A stretch of 35,189 nucleotides of DNA from Saprospiraceae bacterium (GCA_016714895.1 JADKBV010000014.1:1-35189); one strand, 5' to 3'. Numbered from the stretch's first letter, positions 16,785 through 24,442 are shown. The notes: generated by a model not told the origin, from the letters alone. A program made the numbers and translations.

Positions 16785-16792
16785 TAACTTTG
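16785..16792 (+). promoter_or_regulatory. Candidate -7 element upstream of 16847
   Basis: TAACTTTG fits TAnnTTTG and lies 65 bases after the tandem repeat. No clear TTG is found at the -33 distance, which would suit an activated promoter. Confidence 0.35.
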
Positions 16793-16821
16793 TGGTGTTA
16801 TTAAACACAAAAAAAATCATC

Positions 16822-16877
16822 ATTTAACCAACAAAAATCTTTTAACATGAAGACATTTTTTTTAACATCTATGGTAG
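16822..16877 (+). repeat. Duplicated leader and signal-peptide segment, copy A
   Basis: These 56 bases, covering the end of the 5' leader and the first ten codons, recur at 17466-17521 with one mismatch (tct against tcc in the codon for Ser8). Confidence 0.85.
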
Positions 16878-17377
16878 CGATATTTTCTGTATTTTTTTCT
16901 ACCATAAGTATGTCACAAACTACATACAAGGAAGTAATCGTTGAAAACCCAAATGCTGATGCAGATATTAAAATAGTCGGTGATTTTGTAAAAAGTCTGG
17001 TATCCGGAGATCTGGACAAAGCCAAATCACTCATGGACCCTGATTACATCGGCAGAGGCCCAAGCAGCATAGATTCTGCCAATGTAGAAAAAACTTTAAC
17101 AAACTGGCAGGCGAACTATAAAACACAATCAGACCGTAAGGTTAGATTTGTAACTCAGACACACAAGGTATTGTCAGGGGTATTCAAAGGTGAATGGGTG
17201 TCTCTTTGGGGCAATTACACTTTTACACAAGCCGGAAAGACGATTACGTTTCCATTTCAACTCACTGCCAAAGTCGCAGATGGTAAAATTATGGGTTCTC
17301 AAATATACTTTGACAATTTATATGTAGCAACACAATTGGGATTTAAGTTGACACCATCTGAATCAACACCAAAATAG
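16847..17377 (+). CDS. Secreted SnoaL/NTF2-like protein
   Basis: A 176-residue protein with a signal peptide ('MKTFFLTSMVAIFSVFFSTI', probable cleavage after 'SMSQ'). The rest resembles an NTF2/SnoaL-like cone: 'IVGDFVKSLVSGDLDKAKSL' for the first helices, 'MDPDYIGRGPSS', and a strand-rich end with 'FKGEWVSLWGNYTF' and 'ITFPFQLTAKVADGKIMGS'. These folds serve as small enzymes or ligand-binding modules, often annotated 'nuclear transport factor 2 family'. No catalytic residue can be named. Its leader and signal sequence are duplicated before the next gene, and it is divergent from the hybrid two-component gene with a tandem repeat in between, so joint control is likely. Confidence 0.75.
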   Translation: MKTFFLTSMVAIFSVFFSTISMSQTTYKEVIVENPNADADIKIVGDFVKSLVSGDLDKAKSLMDPDYIGRGPSSIDSANVEKTLTNWQANYKTQSDRKVRFVTQTHKVLSGVFKGEWVSLWGNYTFTQAGKTITFPFQLTAKVADGKIMGSQIYFDNLYVATQLGFKLTPSESTPK

Positions 17378-17465
17378 CAACAGGTACTATCTGTTTGGAG
17401 TCAGACTAATCTTGTCAACAAATTTGAAGTATCCGGTATTCAAAAATTAATTTAAAAAAATCAAT

Positions 17466-17521
17466 ATTTAACCAACAAAAATCTTTTAACATGAAGACAT
17501 TTTTTTTAACATCCATGGTAG
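17466..17521 (+). repeat. Duplicated leader and signal-peptide segment, copy B
   Basis: Second copy of the 56-base segment at 16822-16877, 55 of 56 identical, placed at the same position relative to the ATG of the following gene. Confidence 0.85.
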
Positions 17522-18285
17522 TTTTTTTGACTACATTTTTTTCTTTGAATGTGTGTCAGGCACAAGGCCCTTTTGGTGAAGTAAATTATATAAAAACATT
17601 GCCAAATATGAATGAAAGTTTTCTGATCGACATGAAAACATCAAAAAAACTTGCCGATGCAAGAGTGGCCAATAAGACCATCACTTCCTGGCAACTATAC
17701 CGCAGAACATTACCACGTGGCAGCAGTATGGATTTTAATTATGCCACCCTTTCCGTATTTCCCAGCGGTATCGAAATGAAAGCAGAAGGCACCTGGGATA
17801 CAGGTTTCAAAGCCATGAGCGTAAAAGAAATCGCTGACTTTTTTACTTCATTAAACAATGTAAGGACCACTATAGCCACTGATCTTTATACCTATAAGTG
17901 GGGCGTCGGATCCAGGATATTGCCGGGTGAACATGTGCAGCTTAACCTTGTGAATGTCAAAAAAGGCAGCCATGATGCTTATGAAAAACTATTGGAAACT
18001 TTAAAGCCGGTGCTTGAAGAGTGTATTAAAGCAGGGGAACTAAAAGGATTTAATGTATGGAAACGCACCTATGCGACCAACATCAGTGAAAGTGACTATA
18101 CGGTTAGTTTTACCTTTGCTACCGTTGATCAGGCATTGTCATGGGCAAGTGGAAAAACGGGAATGGCCGATGAATACAAAAAAGTATATCCTAAGGATGA
18201 TATAACCAATTTTTCAACTAAGTTGAATGAACTGAGAGATGTGGTTTCTCAGGAAGTTTGGGAATTGGTAGATATCACGGATTAA
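17491..18285 (+). CDS. Secreted protein of unknown function with internal duplication
   Basis: A 264-residue protein with a signal peptide ('MKTFFLTSMVVFLTTFFSL', cleavage probably after 'CQAQ'). I do not recognise a named family. Two halves look alike: each has a strand, a helix and 'SWQLYRRTLPRGSSMDFNY' (first half, about residues 66-84) or 'GFNVWKRTYATNISESDY' (second half, about residues 187-204), followed by a strand and a helix. This spacing suggests two ferredoxin-like alpha-beta domains, as in ABM-type proteins, but that is inference. It lies 113 bases after the SnoaL-like gene and shares its leader. It is followed by a strong terminator. Confidence 0.7.
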   Translation: MKTFFLTSMVVFLTTFFSLNVCQAQGPFGEVNYIKTLPNMNESFLIDMKTSKKLADARVANKTITSWQLYRRTLPRGSSMDFNYATLSVFPSGIEMKAEGTWDTGFKAMSVKEIADFFTSLNNVRTTIATDLYTYKWGVGSRILPGEHVQLNLVNVKKGSHDAYEKLLETLKPVLEECIKAGELKGFNVWKRTYATNISESDYTVSFTFATVDQALSWASGKTGMADEYKKVYPKDDITNFSTKLNELRDVVSQEVWELVDITD

Positions 18286-18310
18286 AAAATTAATTTGAAG
18301 TTTTGTTGTT

Positions 18311-18350
18311 TGTCAGGTTTTGCCAAAAGGTGAAACCTGACATTTTTTTT
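18311..18350 (+). terminator. Rho-independent terminator
   Basis: TGTCAGGTTT (18311-18320) pairs with AAACCTGACA (18333-18342), followed by eight T (18343-18350). It ends the secreted-protein operon. Confidence 0.8.
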
Positions 18351-18408
18351 GGGGCTAAAAAAAAATTATATCAAAGGAAGTGGATGATGATTAAGTAAGC
18401 TTAATTCT

Positions 18409-18436
18409 AAACGGGTCAACTTTAATTGACCCGTTT
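18409..18436. terminator. Hairpin between convergent genes
   Basis: AAACGGGTCAA (18409-18419) pairs with TTGACCCGTTT (18426-18436) around a 6-base loop, just after the stop of the minus-strand DUF262 gene. There is no long T run, so termination is probable but not certain. Confidence 0.55.
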
Positions 18437-18440
18437 AAAA

Positions 18441-20225
18441 TTACAACCCAAAATAATATTCCTTCAGCTTCTCTGCCATCAGCAACCTCCTCTTATAAAG
18501 AAAATCCTGATAATGCTCAACATCCATATCAATAATCTCTGAAGGAATACAATTTGCCTTGAGGTTATCCTGAAGCGCATCAAAATGATGGATTCCACTC
18601 AGTGAAAGTGTTCCTGTTTCCATTTGTTCCAAAAGAATTTTAAAATAGTCTTTTGGCGCTTTATTCCCAACTTTTATATTGATTTCTGATTGCATATAAA
18701 CATAATTAGCAATCTGATTATACTTACCTCTGTCCAGTCCGTGTTTCTTGAGATAATCCTTTGGAAATAAATGATGGATGTCTCCCCTAAGCGAAATCAG
18801 ATCACCAACAAGAACATCTCTGGACAAAAAGCCTTTATCATTGGCCTTCACTTGTGATGCCAGGAAAACATGAAAATATGGACTACTGGCTACGGAAGTA
18901 TCCAATTGTTGCGGTAGTGCCGCAGTCCAAAATGCATCTGATAGTTCTCCATCTTCTTTTTCTTTGATATAATCGTCAAAAGATTTATGCGCTATTTGTT
19001 TGATGTCATAATCAAAAAACGATTCCGGTGATCCGGAATATCTTCCGGTAAGAATAGAGTACACAAACCATTTTCTGACATGACTTTCTATCTTAACACT
19101 GGATACATTCATTTCCCTAAGCTTCAGGTATAAGATATAAGCAAAATTGAGTGCATTCTGAGATCTGATCATCTTGGGGGATATAAAGCCGGCAGACTTA
19201 ATTATCATCAGAAACCGCTTAAAATTGGTCTCGTTTATGAAGTTTAGTACACCATTTTTCAGTGAGGCAAAAGACTGCTCAGCGATATCATCTTCATATG
19301 TTCTTGATTCGAAGTTTCTACCAGACAACAAACTCACAAGGTCGGATAATCGACCTCTGTTAAATTGAGAAGTAAATGCTACCCTGATCAAATCTGTATA
19401 ATCCGGGTCGTATAAATCTTCATTTTCGGATTTAAGCCAGGACATTTTTTGAAAAAAATCTGTTTTGGCAAATTCCTGATCATTGTCGACGATATGTTTA
19501 TAAAATTCCGGCGATATAGCCAGATGACAAAAATAATCGATGGCTTTACGAAGTACATTCCCTTGATAGTTTTCGTTTGATGCTATTTTACTCATCGCAA
19601 AATCTGCCTGACTGAGCACCACACCTTTTGAATTGATCCTGATAAAAATTTCAGTGACGGTTTCGATGTCGAGATCATGTTCCAGATCAATAAGTCCGAT
19701 TTGTTTTTTAGGAATATTGACAAGATTTGTCAACGCAGCCCGAACTGCTTTTTTATCTACCTCCGGATTCAACTCGAAGTATTGTTCTGCGATTTCAAAA
19801 AGGTCACCACTCAAAGTAGAGGATATATCCGGAAGCCAGACCTTATCTTTGAGGATAGCTGGGTTTTGCACTTCAAACTTTTCCAAAACCGGATTAAAAG
19901 CTATTTTAATTTTTATTCTTTGGTATGTTTTATCAATGACATATTCTCCCAGGATAGCGGCAGTCAGTGCTGTAACCCTTTGTTGTCCGTCAATCAGGAT
20001 TTTTTTTCCATCGCTCATCTTGCCGTCTTTAAGCCTGACATCCGGATTGCGCCATGTTATGAGATAACCTACCGGAAATCCCTGATACAAAGAGTCCATC
20101 AGATCTCTGACTTTGGTACTGTCCCATACGAAGGGTCTTTGAATCTCAGGAATAGCTATTTCACCTGATCTGACTGAAGCGAGAAGTCCTTCTATTAAAG
20201 TTTGATTTACTTGATATTTTTGCAT
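18441..20225 (-). CDS. DUF262 (GmrSD-type) protein with C-terminal HNH domain
   Basis: A 594-residue protein from the ATG at 20225; the frame is open 18 codons further but that part has no family similarity. The N-terminal DUF262 (ParB/Srx-like) domain shows 'IPEIQRPFVWDSTKVRDLMD', 'QGFPVGYLITWRNPD' and DGQQR at 79-83 in 'ILIDGQQRVTALTAA'. The C-terminal HNH domain (DUF1524-like) shows H484-H485 in 'DIHHLFPKDYL', then 'YNQIANYVYM' and 'NIKVGNKAPKDYF'. DUF262 occurs in GmrSD, which cuts DNA with modified cytosine, and in other phage-defence nucleases, where the N-domain may hydrolyse nucleotides. It is transcribed in the same direction as NADAR, 180 bases downstream of it, so co-transcription is possible. 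It may also act alone. Confidence 0.85.
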   Translation of the reverse strand: MQKYQVNQTLIEGLLASVRSGEIAIPEIQRPFVWDSTKVRDLMDSLYQGFPVGYLITWRNPDVRLKDGKMSDGKKILIDGQQRVTALTAAILGEYVIDKTYQRIKIKIAFNPVLEKFEVQNPAILKDKVWLPDISSTLSGDLFEIAEQYFELNPEVDKKAVRAALTNLVNIPKKQIGLIDLEHDLDIETVTEIFIRINSKGVVLSQADFAMSKIASNENYQGNVLRKAIDYFCHLAISPEFYKHIVDNDQEFAKTDFFQKMSWLKSENEDLYDPDYTDLIRVAFTSQFNRGRLSDLVSLLSGRNFESRTYEDDIAEQSFASLKNGVLNFINETNFKRFLMIIKSAGFISPKMIRSQNALNFAYILYLKLREMNVSSVKIESHVRKWFVYSILTGRYSGSPESFFDYDIKQIAHKSFDDYIKEKEDGELSDAFWTAALPQQLDTSVASSPYFHVFLASQVKANDKGFLSRDVLVGDLISLRGDIHHLFPKDYLKKHGLDRGKYNQIANYVYMQSEINIKVGNKAPKDYFKILLEQMETGTLSLSGIHHFDALQDNLKANCIPSEIIDMDVEHYQDFLYKRRLLMAEKLKEYYFGL

Positions 20226-20405
20226 AATATTTTTTGTTAGAAATACACCTATATAATAACACCGAAAAAACATTGACAAAAATGTTGCCAGTTTTGAAAT
20301 GCAAAATCAAATATTTTTAAGTCAACAATATTTATCCTACTTTTCATGATTAAAAGTGGGAAACAATAAGACTTTAATTAAGGGAAATGGAAAGAAGCTT
20401 TTAAA

Positions 20406-21029
20406 TCACCCTATACATTCATCTGACGTTTCATAAGCAGAACCTATTGGCTCATAGTAAAAATCATCACAAATTGTGGATATGGGATGATTATACAATA
20501 AAAACTGTTCTATATTAAGAGGTTCAACACAAAACAAGTCTTGCTTCTGGTGAATATATTTTTGCCTGAGCTCCATCAGTAATCTCCCCAAAGCATTGAT
20601 TCCGACCAATTGATCACCAGATTGAACAGCTCCCCATAATTTGCTTTTAGGGCTGTACTCCACAATAGGTTTTTGTCCTGTTGACGTCAGCAACTTACCG
20701 AATTTATCCTTGTTTTGTGCCAGTTTTATTTCCAAAACCCAACGCATTACTTTGATTTGAATCTGCTCCCAATCTCTTCTACTGTATTCTTTTTTGTATT
20801 TATTGCTGATCATTTTAGCCTTCATACCATTATCCTGAGCAATAATTTCTGCCTGGATTTCAGGAAAAGCGGTATAGCGCAATGCCTGGTAAAGATGTTC
20901 GGAAGTAGGTATAATAATTTCATTTACATACAAACTATATCCGGAAGCCATATTTGAAAGACCACCATATGGCGCCGTAGTCTTGTGAAAGACGATACTT
21001 TCTGAAAGGTTATAGATTCGTGATTCCAT
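20406..21029 (-). CDS. NADAR-family protein (YbiA-like N-glycosidase)
   Basis: A 207-residue protein from the ATG at 21029 ('MESRIYNLSESIVFHK'); an upstream ATG at 21074 would overlap the PRTase-like gene by 14 bases. The NADAR core is clear: 'YGGLSNMASGYSLYVNE' (21-37), 'IPTSEHLYQALRY' (40-52), 'KLWGAVQSGDQLVGINALGR' and 'LLMELR'. Known members hydrolyse N-glycosidic bonds: YbiA acts on early riboflavin-pathway intermediates, and others remove ADP-ribose from guanine bases as antitoxins to DarT-like toxins. No DarT/ART gene is seen here; the neighbour is a PRTase-like protein instead. A C-terminal tail of about 45 residues ('EPLNIEQFLLYN' onward) is extra to the core. It has the order and spacing of an operon with the PRTase gene. 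Confidence 0.88.
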   Translation of the reverse strand: MESRIYNLSESIVFHKTTAPYGGLSNMASGYSLYVNEIIIPTSEHLYQALRYTAFPEIQAEIIAQDNGMKAKMISNKYKKEYSRRDWEQIQIKVMRWVLEIKLAQNKDKFGKLLTSTGQKPIVEYSPKSKLWGAVQSGDQLVGINALGRLLMELRQKYIHQKQDLFCVEPLNIEQFLLYNHPISTICDDFYYEPIGSAYETSDECIG

Positions 21030-21060
21030 GAATGTGATGCTCTGGTACAAAAGTAAATAA

Positions 21061-22119
21061 TTATTTGATACCACGGTTTAATAACGGGAATAATCCTTTC
21101 CAATTGTGTGCAGGGTTGTCCCACCAAAACACAATCGGGCATGTGTTGCTAATGTTTCTCCATGTAAAAAACATCGTACCCGTTCCGAAAGTTTTATAAT
21201 GTGGATACGTCTTCCCTAGCGGTCTGTGATTAATCTTCAATGAATCATCCTGAATTTGATTGATGATATCAATACCCTTTTGGGTAAAAATAGTTTCAAG
21301 TCTGTTCCTGTTTTGAGAAGAAGTAAAAAAGACTTCTTCATCAGGTTGGCCCGGATTTCTGTATGCTCTACTTTTGTCTGTATTGTCAAGATTTAAAGTC
21401 CCAAGGTATTCGTCAAATAAATCATTTTGTATTTGGGGATAAACCAAATTTAATTTTTGCTTGTTTGCTTTGATGTTGTTTTCGATTATATATTTTCCTT
21501 TAACTAAAAACAACTTTTCATCCATAAAAAAATTATCCTTTAAATCTTTATTTAAGGAATATCTGACATTATTCAACCCCCAAGAATGTACACAAAAGAA
21601 GTAAGCTAAAAGTCTTATTTTTTTTTCTTTCAAATTTTGAAGATAGTCATTTTGTTCAAAAAAGGTTTTCATATTCAATCTGAATGTTTTTCCTGTTGCC
21701 AGTATATCATCCAAATATATAAAATTTCTTTGATAAAAAGTTCCGCACATGTCCAAAGAAGTCCCAAATCTTTCCTGTAAAACTTCATCCAGAAGATTTA
21801 ATAAAACATCCTGACTTTTACCTATAGGTTGTAGTCTCAAAAACACTGTATCTCTTAAAAAGGATTCAACATGTAAATACTCAAAATGAGTTGTAATTTT
21901 AATTATAAAATTATATAGTATTTCTTTTGCCTTCCCCTTAGAAACATAGATATCCTGATTTAAGAGATGGAGTAATTCAGTCAAAATAAATTCCTGATCT
22001 GCTTCATCAAATTGGCTTACCCACTCCAGAACGTGATCATGATTCATTACAAAACCAGAATCAACATCATGATGATAATCGCCTATAATATCAACAACTT
22101 TATCAATTAATTCGACCAT
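21061..22119 (-). CDS. Phosphoribosyltransferase-like protein (PRTase-CE type), effector candidate
   Basis: A 352-residue protein. I choose the ATG at 22119, which overlaps the XRE-ImmA stop by 17 bases; a start at 22164 is also open. The central 'FIYLDDILATGKTF' carries D137-D138 and TGKT in the PRPP-loop pattern of type I phosphoribosyltransferases. The N-terminal 120 residues are helical and the C-terminus ends 'GTMFFTWRNISNTCPIVFWW' and 'NWKGLFPLL', a tail I associate with PRTase-like proteins in prokaryotic conflict loci, from memory. It is unlike purine or pyrimidine salvage enzymes in length and flanks. It may transfer a ribose moiety or be a nucleotide sensor; the reaction is unknown. 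Overlap with XRE-ImmA implies joint control; NADAR follows 31 bases later. Confidence 0.72.
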   Translation of the reverse strand: MVELIDKVVDIIGDYHHDVDSGFVMNHDHVLEWVSQFDEADQEFILTELLHLLNQDIYVSKGKAKEILYNFIIKITTHFEYLHVESFLRDTVFLRLQPIGKSQDVLLNLLDEVLQERFGTSLDMCGTFYQRNFIYLDDILATGKTFRLNMKTFFEQNDYLQNLKEKKIRLLAYFFCVHSWGLNNVRYSLNKDLKDNFFMDEKLFLVKGKYIIENNIKANKQKLNLVYPQIQNDLFDEYLGTLNLDNTDKSRAYRNPGQPDEEVFFTSSQNRNRLETIFTQKGIDIINQIQDDSLKINHRPLGKTYPHYKTFGTGTMFFTWRNISNTCPIVFWWDNPAHNWKGLFPLLNRGIK

Positions 22120-23173
22120 AGGGTAAGAATGAAAAATTTGTAGTCTTTGTATTACTAAGCTCAACGGCTTTATTTTCAGATATAAGTCCCTCTGCCATAG
22201 CCCTGAATATTAATTGTTGCATTCTGTCAGATTGCTCAAAGCCATGAAAGTCAAATGGTTCATTTTTATCCCATCCCATAAGCCTGAATGCATTGAATAT
22301 TTGTTTTACTGCATTAGGATTCAGAATTCCACATATACTTAATCTCATTAAAATAGCTTGCATTGAAATACCATATTGCTTTTTGATGGCTCCAAGTTCC
22401 TGCATCATAATATTATTGCGATGATTGCCTAATTCTTTTTTTAAAGCATCTTCGGGTATTAACATTACTCCGGCAAAGTGGTTACAATATTTTTCAATCT
22501 GATTTTCCGTTGCATCACCAAATTTATCACCTAATAATAAATGACACAATTCATGTAACAGTGTAAAACGTATTCTATCAGGTTTATGGAGTTTATTTTC
22601 ATTAAATCCAATGACTGGGATCGTTTCATTCACCCAAGTCTGAAATCCATCTATTGAATCTGCAGTTTTGACTTTAATAACCATTATACCATTATCCTCC
22701 AACAGGTCAATCACATTAGCAATCGGGTCATTTCCCATGTTCCAAAATATTCTGACTTTCTTTGCAGAAGCTGAAACGTCATCATAATTTTTTATCAATG
22801 GTATTGATTCTAATGGATTTTCAAATTTTGAAGTTATTCCAAGGATTGATTCAATTTCAAGATATCGTGTCAGAATATCCTTTGTAACTTCGACTATGGT
22901 CGATTCTTCCTTCGAAGGCAAAACATGAAGTTTTCTAAACTCAATTTTGCTCAGATTTAGGGAAGAAACATCCTTATAAAAATAATCCAAAGGTACTTCT
23001 AATATTTCAGAAAGCTTTTTCAGCATGTATTTATCCGGACTTACAACACCTGTCTCATATTTATGTAATCCTTGCCTTGATATCGTATTACCAAGTTTAT
23101 TTGCTAAGTCCTGTAGTGACATACCTTTCAGGATACGAGCTGATTTTAGTCTGTCATGAACTATAGATTCCAT
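22103..23173 (-). CDS. XRE-family regulator fused to ImmA/IrrE-type metallopeptidase (COG2856), second copy
   Basis: A 356-residue protein with the same layout as the one at 7954-9012: XRE helix-turn-helix at about 5-65 ('LKSARILKGMSLQDLANKL', 'GLHKYETGVVSPDKYML'), the shared 'LSKIEFRKL' linker, and a zinc-peptidase domain with HELCH at 207-211 and 'CNHFAGVMLIPEDAL'. It heads the cluster of PRTase-like, NADAR and DUF262 genes and overlaps the first of them. It probably represses this cluster and releases it on proteolysis when a signal arrives. A GATAAT-GA-ATTATC inverted repeat lies on its putative promoter. Confidence 0.9.
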   Translation of the reverse strand: MESIVHDRLKSARILKGMSLQDLANKLGNTISRQGLHKYETGVVSPDKYMLKKLSEILEVPLDYFYKDVSSLNLSKIEFRKLHVLPSKEESTIVEVTKDILTRYLEIESILGITSKFENPLESIPLIKNYDDVSASAKKVRIFWNMGNDPIANVIDLLEDNGIMVIKVKTADSIDGFQTWVNETIPVIGFNENKLHKPDRIRFTLLHELCHLLLGDKFGDATENQIEKYCNHFAGVMLIPEDALKKELGNHRNNIMMQELGAIKKQYGISMQAILMRLSICGILNPNAVKQIFNAFRLMGWDKNEPFDFHGFEQSDRMQQLIFRAMAEGLISENKAVELSNTKTTNFSFLPYGRIN

Positions 23174-23207
23174 ACTTGATTATTTGAACATTTTTGATTT
23201 GAGGCCG

Positions 23208-23225
23208 CAAAGATAATGAATTATC
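23208..23225 (-). promoter_or_regulatory. Candidate promoter and operator of the XRE-ImmA/PRTase/NADAR cluster
   Basis: CAAAGATA at 23208-23215 reads TATCTTTG on the minus strand, a TAnnTTTG -7 element 35 bases before the start codon. GATAAT (23212-23217) and ATTATC (23220-23225) form an inverted repeat over it. A second pair, CTGTCA...TGACAG, spans 23273-23295. Confidence 0.45.
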
Positions 23226-23353
23226 TTGAAAACATAAGTTACATTATGACATTATTATGATATTCTGTCAACCTGTCACGTAAACTAACTGACAGATTTA
23301 CTTAATAAGTTATCAAATTCATAATTTCCTGACAATATGTACATTATTTGTCT

Positions 23354-23367
23354 AATGGCATGCCATT
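23354..23367. promoter_or_regulatory. Perfect 14-bp palindrome
   Basis: AATGGCATGCCATT is fully self-complementary and lies 51 bases before the first plus-strand small gene, a suitable place for an operator. It contains an SphI-type GCATGC core, so chance is possible. Confidence 0.35.
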
Positions 23368-23418
23368 TGAAGATATTTGATTGATTTTTTTTATTTCTTA
23401 ATTTATAATTTGTAACTC

Positions 23419-23592
23419 ATGGCAAAAAATCCGCCAAAAGGAGACGGACACCGAATCGGAGCCGTCAAAGACAGATCACAAGTATATAACCCACAAAATG
23501 ACAAATGGGTTAAGCGAGACTCCGAAACTGGTAAGTTTATGGATGTCAAAAAAGATGGTGAACCCTTTAAAGGTGTCAGCAAAGAAAAGTAA
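23419..23592 (+). CDS. Conserved small protein, 57 residues
   Basis: The product starts 'MAKNPPKGDGHRIGAVKDRS' and continues 'QVYNPQNDKWVKRDSETGKF' and 'MDVKKDGEPFKGVSKEK'. It is rich in Lys, Gly and Asp, with no membrane segment. I recall close relatives of this short sequence in distant bacteria, annotated as hypothetical; that is memory and not a search result. Its function is unknown. It opens a plus-strand run of small genes, divergent from the XRE-ImmA gene with 245 bases in between. The ATG is preceded by an AT-rich leader. Confidence 0.7.
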   Translation: MAKNPPKGDGHRIGAVKDRSQVYNPQNDKWVKRDSETGKFMDVKKDGEPFKGVSKEK

Positions 23593-23678
23593 AATTTTCA
23601 AAATGCCTAAACGGTCTGGGCTTGATGTTGGCCGCAATTTAAACTTCAAATTGAAGCTTATGATAAAACATTTTACAA

Positions 23679-23780
23679 ATGGCTAAAACAGGGAAGGGTA
23701 AAAAGATCGTCACCGTTAGACCTTATACCAAAAATAATGGTACCAGGGTAAAACGACACAGACGTTCAACTCCGAATTAG
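23679..23780 (+). CDS. Small basic protein, 33 residues
   Basis: The product reads 'MAKTGKGKKIVTVRPYTKNN' then 'GTRVKRHRRSTPN', strongly basic. The pattern V-x-P-Y-T-x-x-x-G-T-x-V-x-x-H-x-R-S is one I know as a short tail motif in various small bacterial proteins, which supports a real gene despite its size. A strong terminator begins 12 bases after the stop. Function unknown. Confidence 0.55.
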   Translation: MAKTGKGKKIVTVRPYTKNNGTRVKRHRRSTPN

Positions 23781-23791
23781 GAGTACCCATA

Positions 23792-23819
23792 GTGACTGAC
23801 TACAGTCAGTCACTTTTTT
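23792..23819 (+). terminator. Rho-independent terminator
   Basis: GTGACTGACT (23792-23801) pairs with AGTCAGTCAC (23804-23813), followed by six T. It separates the first two small genes from the next pair. Confidence 0.8.
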
Positions 23820-23863
23820 AATAAATTAATGAATAAATTCTAAATAACTTATCTATCTTAAAT

Positions 23864-24046
23864 ATGAGCGACGACAAAACACAAAAAGGAATAGAAACAT
23901 CAAAACCTAAAAGCAAATCTAATAATACCACTTCTCAACCGAAAAATTCTGAGTTTGGTAGAATTATTGAAAGAAATACACCATCGCCTACAGGAATAAA
24001 AAAAGACAATTCAACAAATTCAACCGGGCCAAAAAAACCATCATAG
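23864..24046 (+). CDS. Small disordered hydrophilic protein
   Basis: A 60-residue product starting 'MSDDKTQKGIETSKPKSKSN', made almost only of Lys, Ser, Thr, Asn and Pro, so probably disordered. It has no signal peptide or motif. Its TAG (24044-24046) touches the ATG of the next gene with no gap, which favours a translated, coupled gene over chance. Function unknown. Confidence 0.55.
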   Translation: MSDDKTQKGIETSKPKSKSNNTTSQPKNSEFGRIIERNTPSPTGIKKDNSTNSTGPKKPS

Positions 24047-24430
24047 ATGAAATTAAATGATTACAAAGCAACATACGAAGAAGCTTCCGCAAAACTGGGA
24101 GATATCAATAGAAACTTAATATACACAGGTTTTGGACTTATTTGGCTTTTTGGTGGAAAAGATCATGTTTTATCAACATATTTTTGGCCAACAATTTTTC
24201 TATTACTGTCTGCCAGTTTTGACTTAATGCAGTATGTATTTAAAACACTAATCTGGTATTGTAAATTTAGAGAGATAGAGGAAATAAACGCCTCAGACTA
24301 CGAAAAAGAATACCAGCATGAAATAGGCTATACTTTTCCAATTTGGGCAATCTTCTGGTTAAAAATAATAGTTTTAATCATTGCTTATATACTTATTTTC
24401 AAACATTTATTAACTAACCTTCCACAATAA
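24047..24430 (+). CDS. Small membrane protein of unknown function
   Basis: A 127-residue protein with probable membrane segments at about 24-37 ('LIYTGFGLIWLFGG'), 46-66 ('FWPTIFLLLSASFDLMQYVF') and 99-121 ('AIFWLKIIVLIIAYILIF'), and a charged loop 'REIEEINASDYEKEYQHEIG' between the last two. I know no family for it. It directly follows the disordered small protein, and a terminator comes 13 bases after its stop, so the two form one operon. Lying in a defence island, it may be a membrane effector, but nothing in the sequence proves it. Confidence 0.65.
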   Translation: MKLNDYKATYEEASAKLGDINRNLIYTGFGLIWLFGGKDHVLSTYFWPTIFLLLSASFDLMQYVFKTLIWYCKFREIEEINASDYEKEYQHEIGYTFPIWAIFWLKIIVLIIAYILIFKHLLTNLPQ

Positions 24431-24442
24431 AACATTAGCACG

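Noticed and set aside
23603..23686. 27-residue ORF between the two plus-strand small genes
   Set aside because: It overlaps the start of the 33-residue gene, has no motif and is within the length expected by chance.
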